Below, in pieces: positions 1-4,750 of a stretch of 22,527 bases of DNA. Numbering within the stretch: position 1 is the first letter of the stretch; each line of letters starts with the position of its first letter. The DNA comes from an uncultured Prevotellaceae bacterium (lineage in GTDB: Bacteria > Bacteroidota > Bacteroidia > Bacteroidales > Bacteroidaceae). Location of the stretch: the NCBI GenBank assembly GCA_946644025.1, contig CAMPCG010000012.1, positions 1 through 22,527 of the forward strand, read 5' to 3'. Position numbers and translations under genes: made by a program. The notes below the pieces were generated by a model. That model made no database searches, had not been told where the DNA came from, and saw only the letters and a list, made by a program, of their open reading frames with translations.

Positions 1-1721
1 ATCTCCTCCACCCGCTCCCAGGTGTAGCCGCGCACCTGGGCTATGATGAGGTGCAGCTGGGTGCTTCGCTGCAAGAGTCTTACCACGCGGCCCTGGGCGT
101 AGCGGCGTATCTGCGCCACGGCCTCCTGCCACTGCGCGGCGGCCTCGGCCTCGGTGGCCTCCTGCCGGAGGTACTTCAGCTCCAGGATGTACGAGTGCTG
201 CACCATGGGGTAGCGGTCCAGCTCGGGCATGAGGAAGAAGTCACAGTAGCCGTGGTCCAGCTCCACCTCGGGCTGCGTCATCCAGTAGGGTGTCAGCGTG
301 AGGTAGGCGTTCATGAAGCCCTGAAGGTTACGCTCGCCCTCTATCAGGCTGCGTATGGCCGTCGTGTCGTGGTACTGGCGGCCGATGTAGTCCAGCAGCG
401 GTTGCCACTGGCCGTCGAGGGCGGCGTGGTGGAAGAGCAAGGTGAGCTGCGAGGTGTCCATAGGGCTGATGCGGCGGTATTCCTCCAGGAGATAGTCGTA
501 GTACTGGCAGCGCACGTTGTTGTTGGGGATGATGAGCTTCAGTCGTGCTCCCACGCTGTCGCCGATGGTGAGCATACCGTAGTAGTATAGCAGCGAGATA
601 AACAGGTCCTGGTCCGTGAGCCGCTCCGCCGGGAACGACTCCTCCACCGTGCCCAGCACGTAGCCCTGCTCGGCGATGCGGTTGAGCAAGTCGGCGCGGT
701 AGGTGCCTGTGCCGTCGAGGCTGATGAGCCGCCGCATCTTCTTGTAGTCCGTCTTCGTGTTGGGGTCGACCATCTCCTCCGGTCCCTCGCCAGTATCGAC
801 AAGGTGGTTGAGGTAGTAGAGCACCATGTCGCTGTTGAACATCTTCGGGTCGCGGTGCAGCGATGCCTTGGCGAAGCAGTAGTTGTCGTACCACGGGCGC
901 ATGTCCTCCACAATCTCGTCCTCCGTGCGGTCGATGAGCCCCACCTCGCGGTAGTAGCTTATCATTTGGCGCACCTCGTCCTCGGAGAAGCCCAGCATCA
1001 TATTGAAGCGCGGGTTCATCGTGATGGCCGTGGCGATGTTGTAGCCCGAGGTGAGGTCGTCCATCGTCACGGGGCTCACGCCGAGCATGAGGATGCGGTC
1101 GAAGTTGGGCTTGAACTTCTTGAACAGGTCGCGGTAGAAGCCCGTGGCGTGGGTCAGCTTGTGGTAGGTGGCCTCGCCGTACTCGGCCAGGATGCTGTTC
1201 GTGAAGTTGTCGTACTCGTCGATGATGAGGTACAGCCGGTGGCCCAGTCGGCGGGCGGTGGTGCAGATGAGTTCCAGCTTGCCCCTGTAGTTGCTCTCGG
1301 CTACTACCTTGTCGGTGAACCACTCAGGATAGAGGTGGCCATACTTACGGGCAAAGTCGTCGAGGATATGGCCACAGTACATGCCCACGCTCTCCTCAAG
1401 CGTGTCGATGTCTCCTCCTGCCTGCGAGAAGTCGAGGCGCAGCACCTGGTAGAGGCCCTTCTCTCGCGTGGGGTGCTCGTGTATGTAGAGGCCGCCGAAG
1501 AGGCTGTCCCACTCACTGCCGCCCTCGATGTCGTAGTAGGCGGCGAGCATATTCAGGAAAAGGCTCTTGCCGAAGCGCCGCGGACGGATGAAGAACAGGA
1601 AGTGGCCCGCCCACTCCAACCGGGGGATGAACATGGTCTTGTCCACGTAGTAGAGATTATCGCGGTGCAGCTGCTTGAAGTCGCTCACGCCGTAGGGGAT
1701 GCGCTTGATGTCGTCGGTCAT
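1..1721 (-). CDS. AAA-ATPase-like protein with C-terminal PD-(D/E)XK nuclease domain (3' end cut by window edge)
   Basis: The frame is open from an ATG at 1721 to the window edge, giving 573 visible residues. It begins MTDDIKRIPYGVSDFKQL, the usual opening of the large Bacteroidetes AAA-ATPase_like/PDDEXK_9 family. A Walker A-type motif, RPRRFGKS, sits at about residues 46-53. A Walker B-type motif, LIIDEYDNF, has its first acidic residue at D168. Near the C-terminus D494 (in CDFF) and E514-L-K516 form a plausible PD-(D/E)XK site. By family length only a short tail is probably missing. These proteins are often present in many copies per genome. Their role is not established; mobile-element or defence functions have been proposed, and I cannot assign one here. 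The start is supported by a consensus promoter 23 nt upstream. The gene is divergent from the restriction-modification island and shares a 560-bp intergenic region with it. Confidence in the family is high and in the function low. Confidence 0.88.
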   Translation of the reverse strand, partial: MTDDIKRIPYGVSDFKQLHRDNLYYVDKTMFIPRLEWAGHFLFFIRPRRFGKSLFLNMLAAYYDIEGGSEWDSLFGGLYIHEHPTREKGLYQVLRLDFSQAGGDIDTLEESVGMYCGHILDDFARKYGHLYPEWFTDKVVAESNYRGKLELICTTARRLGHRLYLIIDEYDNFTNSILAEYGEATYHKLTHATGFYRDLFKKFKPNFDRILMLGVSPVTMDDLTSGYNIATAITMNPRFNMMLGFSEDEVRQMISYYREVGLIDRTEDEIVEDMRPWYDNYCFAKASLHRDPKMFNSDMVLYYLNHLVDTGEGPEEMVDPNTKTDYKKMRRLISLDGTGTYRADLLNRIAEQGYVLGTVEESFPAERLTDQDLFISLLYYYGMLTIGDSVGARLKLIIPNNNVRCQYYDYLLEEYRRISPMDTSQLTLLFHHAALDGQWQPLLDYIGRQYHDTTAIRSLIEGERNLQGFMNAYLTLTPYWMTQPEVELDHGYCDFFLMPELDRYPMVQHSYILELKYLRQEATEAEAAAQWQEAVAQIRRYAQGRVVRLLQRSTQLHLIIAQVRGYTWERVEE

Positions 1722-1743
1722 ACCGTTTAGCTTAATTTTCCGG

Positions 1744-1775
1744 CAAAGATACGACAAAAATGGCGAACGGCCAAA
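1744..1775 (-). promoter_or_regulatory. Bacteroidetes sigma-ABfr-type promoter of the AAA-ATPase-like gene
   Basis: Read on the minus strand, TTTG (1775-1772) is followed by exactly 20 nt and then TATCTTTG (1751-1744). This matches the Bacteroidetes vegetative consensus TTTG-N19-21-TAnnTTTG. The predicted transcript start lies around 1737, leaving a 5' leader of about 16 nt before the ATG at 1721. No Shine-Dalgarno sequence is visible, which is normal for the phylum. Confidence 0.75.
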
Positions 1776-2246
1776 CAATTCGCCCGTTTTTTATCGCGCT
1801 GCGAGTTTAATCCGCACCGCTTTCGTCCTTCCGCGCCGCCGTCTGGGGTACATCCCCATTCAGCCCCCCCCGGGGCGGATGACGCTTGCCCCCTACACCG
1901 ACAGTATTTTTACAAACGCTGTCAGTGTTTGTAAAAACCAAGGCAGCGTTTGTACAAACGTCGACAACGTTTATACAAACGTTGTCGACGTTTGTAGATT
2001 GCCTTGGCTCTTTCACCATTTAAAATACGTTCAAAGCCAACTTTTCAACGGCTCTTCCGGTGAAGTCCCTCCATGCAGCGGCTACGCGTTATCGCCGATT
2101 GGAGGAAAGGCTAAAGGGAGCCGCGGCCCATCCGCCTGGATGCCGACAGCAAGGAGAAACAGGCGACAGACAAGGCAAAATGGCGATTCATTGTCCGTTT
2201 TTTGTAGAATTAACGCCAAAGCGACATGAATATCAGGAAAAATAAC
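1776..2246. other. Gene-free divergent intergenic region
   Basis: No open frame here reads like a real protein; the ones present show the low-complexity composition of shadow frames over the repeat array. The region contains a C/G-rich patch near 1865-1876, the TACAAACG half-site array at 1907-2007 (listed separately), and a mixed-composition segment from 2008 to 2246 in which I see no RNA gene, coding signal or further repeat. It becomes more A/T-rich toward the restriction-modification island. Confidence 0.5.
1907..2007. repeat. Array of alternating TACAAACG half-sites forming two hairpins
   Basis: Seven copies of TACAAACG or its complement CGTTTGTA lie between 1911 and 1996: plus at 1911, minus at 1927 (degenerate), minus at 1947, plus at 1953, minus at 1968 (one mismatch), plus at 1974 and minus at 1989. 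They build an 11-bp perfect stem (1907-1917 with 1927-1937, 9-nt loop). They also build a 20-bp perfect stem with a 4-nt loop (1953-1972 with 1977-1996), extended after an internal loop by 8 more bp (1938-1945 with 2000-2007). The array lies between two divergent transcription units, about 130-260 bp upstream of the AAA-ATPase promoter and 240 bp upstream of the methylase remnant. It could be a multi-site operator, a cruciform-forming element or a REP-like repeat. There is no T-tract that would make it a simple terminator. Confidence 0.75.
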
Positions 2247-2254
2247 TATCTTTG
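2247..2254 (+). promoter_or_regulatory. Candidate -7 promoter element of the restriction-modification island
   Basis: TATCTTTG matches the Bacteroidetes -7 element TAnnTTTG and lies 25 nt before the methylase remnant's ATG at 2280. No TTTG is present at the expected -33 spacing (around 2222-2227), so the promoter is only half-consensus. It may be weak or need an activator. Confidence 0.45.
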
Positions 2255-2279
2255 TCGGCGAAATGTGAAGACAGAGGCA

Positions 2280-2450
2280 ATGATGACAACCACACACAAT
2301 AATATTTCAGCAGCAAAGCCTTTCGTCAAGTGGGTTGGCGGAAAGGGACAGCTACTGCAGCAACTGAAGGAACGTTTGCTTTCCAACTTCGACTGCTCGA
2401 CCCAAAACCCAGCCAACACCCTCTGCCACAAATATAAAATCGCCTGCTAA
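2280..2450 (+). pseudogene. Truncated D12-class (Dam/DpnM-like) adenine DNA methylase, N-terminus only
   Basis: The conceptual peptide starts at ATG 2280 or 2283 and carries AKPFVKWVGGKGQLLQQL. This is the N-terminal S-adenosylmethionine-binding signature (PFxKWxGGK) of D12-class N6-adenine methyltransferases such as Dam and DpnM. The family is normally about 260-290 residues. Here only about 35 family-like residues remain. They are followed by about 20 residues that I do not recognise and a TAA at 2448-2450. The DPPY catalytic motif and target-recognition region are absent, so it cannot methylate DNA. The stop lies 3 nt before the next gene, as if an internal deletion of most of the methylase fused its 5' end to the upstream edge of the endonuclease gene. 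A GAGG-like site precedes the ATG. Family confidence is good; whether the short peptide is translated is unknown. Confidence 0.8.
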
Positions 2451-2453
2451 CCT

Positions 2454-3173
2454 ATGAAGAAGAATACTCAGGAGCAACAAGTCATCGAGACGATGCGTAA
2501 AGAAGGCGGATATGCTACGCTACGCCGACTAAACGAGATTGTCGACTTCTCGACATGGAAAACAAATACGCCTGAGGCGTCGATTAGACGCGTCGTGCAA
2601 GACAGCAAGCATATCTTTAGGATTCAGCCGGGGTTATGGGCTCTTGAGGAGTTCCACGAGGAAGTCCTGCGTAAGTTCGAGCTTAAAATCGGTAACAAGC
2701 ATAGTGAGGAAATGTTTAGCCATGGTTACTACCAAGGGTTGCTCATCGAGATTGGAAAGTTCAGTCATCAGACAACCTATGTACCTGCCCAAGACCAGAA
2801 CCGCAAGTTCATCGACAGGTGTCTCGGCGACATTGCTGACACCACAGAACTACCGTCCTTTACTTATGACAAACTGATGAGGAAGGCAAGGACAATCGAT
2901 GTAATCTGGTTCAACGAGCGACAGATGCCCTCAAACTTTTACGAGGTAGAGCACACAACTGATATTAAGAATTCACTCTCAAAGTTCTATGAGCTGCAAG
3001 ATTTCCACGCTAATTTCCATATCGTTGCTGACGCGAGCCGCAAAAAGGAGTTTGAAGACAAGCTCCACGTATCCATGTTCAGAGACATCGAGAAGCGCGT
3101 AAAGTTTGTAGACTATAATCGTGTTGCCAAAAGATACGAAGGCCTTAACATTGCCAGCAGTAACACTTGGTAA
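2454..3173 (+). CDS. Putative type II restriction endonuclease, winged-helix plus PD-(D/E)XK-like
   Basis: The product is 239 aa and appears cytoplasmic, with no signal peptide. Residues about 8-65 resemble a HARE-type winged helix: QQVIETMRKEGGYATLRRL, then TPEASIRRVVQD, then a closing IFRIQPGLWAL. These domains are known from several restriction and DNA-modification proteins. The C-terminal half contains D149 (TIDVIWF), then E164-V-E166 in FYEVEHTTDIKNSL. That spacing is compatible with a PD-(D/E)XK fold in which the usual Lys is replaced by Glu, as in the ExE site of BamHI. The role is inferred from these motifs and from position: it lies 3 nt after a methylase remnant and upstream of an intact methyltransferase. 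The start at 2454 is the first Met after the remnant's stop, and no Shine-Dalgarno is visible. The specificity is not readable. It could instead be a regulatory winged-helix protein with a degenerate nuclease fold. Confidence 0.62.
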   Translation: MKKNTQEQQVIETMRKEGGYATLRRLNEIVDFSTWKTNTPEASIRRVVQDSKHIFRIQPGLWALEEFHEEVLRKFELKIGNKHSEEMFSHGYYQGLLIEIGKFSHQTTYVPAQDQNRKFIDRCLGDIADTTELPSFTYDKLMRKARTIDVIWFNERQMPSNFYEVEHTTDIKNSLSKFYELQDFHANFHIVADASRKKEFEDKLHVSMFRDIEKRVKFVDYNRVAKRYEGLNIASSNTW

Positions 3174-3181
3174 AACAAATA

Positions 3182-3215
3182 AGGCTGTATCTATTCGCAT
3201 AATAATGCGCAGCCT
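3182..3215 (+). terminator. Possible intrinsic terminator after the endonuclease gene
   Basis: A two-part hairpin starts 9 nt after the endonuclease stop. AGGCTG (3182-3187) pairs with CAGCCT (3210-3215), and CGCAT (3196-3200) pairs with ATGCG (3205-3209) around an AATA loop, with an 8-nt bulge on the left arm. The following CTTCTCT tract is pyrimidine-rich but not a clean T-run, so termination may be partial. Confidence 0.4.
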
Positions 3216-3240
3216 CTTCTCTCCTATGTGCTCTCCTTTG

Positions 3241-3361
3241 GCAGCTGCAGCAAGATGACGTAAGCATCAGATAAGCTAGTCTTTATACACATCTTGGCAT
3301 TGGCAGCTAGATGCCTACGGCATCTTGCAGCCGCTACCAAGATGTGTATAAAGACTAGCTT
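3241..3361. repeat. Nested inverted-repeat element (A-B-A'-B')
   Basis: Arm B (3273-3297) and arm B' (3337-3361) are perfect 25-bp inverted repeats separated by 39 nt. The spacer contains A' (3309-3334), which is complementary to A (3241-3268) lying outside the B arms, with three mismatched positions and one 3-nt bulge. A' also has an internal 7-bp hairpin (3309-3315 with 3319-3325). Pairing A with A' and B with B' at the same time would need a pseudoknot, so they are effectively alternatives. The element has no coding potential and sits between the endonuclease and methyltransferase genes. It could be a small non-autonomous mobile or REP-like element, or a folded RNA that separates expression of the two genes. 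Confidence 0.7.
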
Positions 3362-3442
3362 GGGGAGGGGTGAGCGGCGCGTCGTTTCCGTAATTTATAA
3401 ACACACCTAAATATGGAAATTGCCTATAGATAAAGGCAAATT

Positions 3443-3503
3443 GATCTTTTTTGATCACAATTATTAAAGAATGATCTTTTCCATATTTTCTCAAATTTTG
3501 ATC
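3443..3503. promoter_or_regulatory. Cluster of four GATC sites upstream of the methyltransferase
   Basis: GATC occurs at 3443, 3453, 3473 and 3500, mostly within the longer word TTGATCTTTT or close variants. Intervals are 10, 20 and 27 bp, so the first three sites lie on one face of the helix. The last one ends 2 nt before the -7 promoter element. Elsewhere in the window GATC is isolated and sparse, with one site at 3839 in the island. A 6-bp inverted repeat (TTGCCT 3420-3425, AGGCAA 3434-3439) sits just upstream. If the island's methylases act on GATC, this would be a methylation-sensitive control region. That role is an inference. Confidence 0.6.
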
Positions 3504-3504
3504 T

Positions 3505-3512
3505 TACTTTTG
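3505..3512 (+). promoter_or_regulatory. -7 promoter element of the methyltransferase gene
   Basis: TACTTTTG fits TAnnTTTG. The predicted transcript start falls near 3519, about 12 nt before the ATG at 3531. No clean TTTG is present at the -33 distance; only a T-rich run around 3477-3480 lies there. This placement argues that translation begins at 3531 and not at the earlier in-frame ATG at 3471, which would lie upstream of the transcript. Confidence 0.55.
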
Positions 3513-3530
3513 CAGCCGAATTGGTTGCAA

Positions 3531-4577
3531 ATGGAATATCAAGTAACGATAAAAGAGACTCTCTCGCGTGTTTTGCGAATAGACTCATCTTCGGCAAAAG
3601 AGGCCGTAGATAGAGTCTGGGAACTCTATCGTAACGAGGAAGTTGTTCTTGATTATTCCGACCTTTCTTTTTGCGACGTTTTTGCGGACGTAACGAAGGA
3701 GAAGATTACGCCTTATTATAGTTCAAAAGAACGCGACTTTACCCTCCTCCATGGCGACTGCCTTGAACTGCTCCCGCAGTTCAATTTCCACTTCGACATG
3801 ATATTTGCCGACCCACCCTACTTTCTTTCCAACGACGGGATCTCGGTACAGGCAGGAAAAATCGTCTCGGTCAACAAGGGCGAATGGGACAAAGGAGGCA
3901 CGCCCGAGGAAATCAACGATTTCAACAAGCGCTGGATTGGACTGTGCCGCGACAAGCTGAAGGAGGAGGGCACCATCTGGATTTCAGGCACCTACCACAA
4001 CATTTTCTCCGTGGCCAACAGCCTCACCGAGCTGGGCTTCAAAATACTCAACGTCGTCACGTGGGCAAAGACCAACCCGCCACCCAACATCAGCTGCCGA
4101 TACTTCACCTACTCGACGGAATTCATCATCTGGGCTCGCAAGAGCGCAAAGCGACCACACCGCTTCAACTATGAGCTGATGAAGCACCTCAATGACGATA
4201 AGCAAATGACGGATGTATGGCGACTGCCAGCAATCGCCCCATGGGAAAAGAGCTGCGGCAAGCACCCTACACAGAAGCCCCTGGCACTGCTTACACGGAT
4301 TATCCTCGCCTCGACCGACAGGAACGCCTGGATTCTCGACCCCTTTGCGGGAAGCAGCACAACAGGAATAGCTGCAAATCTGGTTGGGCGCAGATACCTT
4401 GGCATTGAGAAGGAAAACGAATTTTCAGAAATGGGAAGAAAGCGCAGGGAGGAAATTAACAATCTGCGTGTCTTTGCTGATTACAGAAGCAGGATTAAAG
4501 ACATTGTCCGTTCAGAGGCATACGCTCCATCGTCTTGCGCTTGTGAAGAAAGGGCACTCGAAGATTTACCTTTTTGA
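3531..4577 (+). CDS. Beta-class DNA methyltransferase with N-terminal DpnD/PcfM-like domain
   Basis: The product is 348 aa from the chosen start. Residues 1 to about 50 (MEYQVTIKETLSRVL, then AVDRVWELYRNEEVVLD) match the small DpnD/PcfM-like domain, named after DpnD of the pneumococcal DpnI cassette. From about residue 65 it is an N6-adenine/N4-cytosine methyltransferase of the N6_N4_Mtase family, similar in layout to DpnA or MboII-type methylases. Catalytic motif IV is D94-P-P-Y97 in FDMIFADPPYF. The AdoMet-binding motif I comes late, D270-P-F-A-G-S-S-T-T-G279, followed by motif II RRYLGIEKENEF. The order IV, recognition region, X, I defines the beta group. All key residues are present, so it should be active. 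It is the only complete methylase in the island and presumably protects host DNA from the upstream nuclease. An extra 20 residues in frame from 3471 lie upstream of the promoter and are probably untranslated. The exact target sequence is not readable. Confidence 0.9.
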   Translation: MEYQVTIKETLSRVLRIDSSSAKEAVDRVWELYRNEEVVLDYSDLSFCDVFADVTKEKITPYYSSKERDFTLLHGDCLELLPQFNFHFDMIFADPPYFLSNDGISVQAGKIVSVNKGEWDKGGTPEEINDFNKRWIGLCRDKLKEEGTIWISGTYHNIFSVANSLTELGFKILNVVTWAKTNPPPNISCRYFTYSTEFIIWARKSAKRPHRFNYELMKHLNDDKQMTDVWRLPAIAPWEKSCGKHPTQKPLALLTRIILASTDRNAWILDPFAGSSTTGIAANLVGRRYLGIEKENEFSEMGRKRREEINNLRVFADYRSRIKDIVRSEAYAPSSCACEERALEDLPF

Positions 4578-4685
4578 TGAACCAAACAGCATTATTCATG
4601 CTATAACTTCAAGTTTCCCAACATCCCTACCAAGGCGGCGAGTTATCGCAGGATGGAGGAAAAGGTATGAATACCTATATAACAA

Positions 4686-4722
4686 ATCGTGCCTGGCAGT
4701 CGGGGTGACTGCCAGGCACGAT
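4686..4722 (-). terminator. Strong hairpin terminator between convergent units
   Basis: A perfect 16-bp stem (4686-4701 with 4707-4722) closes a 5-nt loop. On the minus strand it is followed by TTGTTATAT, which is T-rich and suits termination of the seven-gene Sus operon ending at 4751. On the plus strand ATTTATT follows, so it may also stop the methyltransferase transcript. The rest of the gap at 4578-4750 holds nothing else that I recognise. Confidence 0.75.
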
Positions 4723-4750
4723 ATTTATTCTCGGAGAGAGAGGGGGTCTG

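Noticed and set aside
1907..2007. CRISPR array
   Set aside because: Half-sites alternate in orientation with very short irregular gaps. There are no constant repeats with 30-40-nt spacers and no cas genes.
1699..2229. 176-codon plus-strand frame across the half-site array
   Set aside because: Its VCTNVDNVYTNVVDV section is simply the translated repeat array, and it overlaps the start and promoter of the AAA-ATPase-like gene.
3273..3361. Phase-variable invertible promoter flanked by 25-bp inverted repeats, as known in Bacteroides restriction and capsule loci
   Set aside because: The 39-nt interior is too short, contains no TAnnTTTG element, and no invertase gene is nearby.
3471..3530. Longer start for the methyltransferase adding 20 residues
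   Set aside because: The extra segment is upstream of the predicted transcript start, contains two of the GATC sites and the -7 element, and reads as a hydrophobic non-family peptide. The family domain begins at the Met at 3531.
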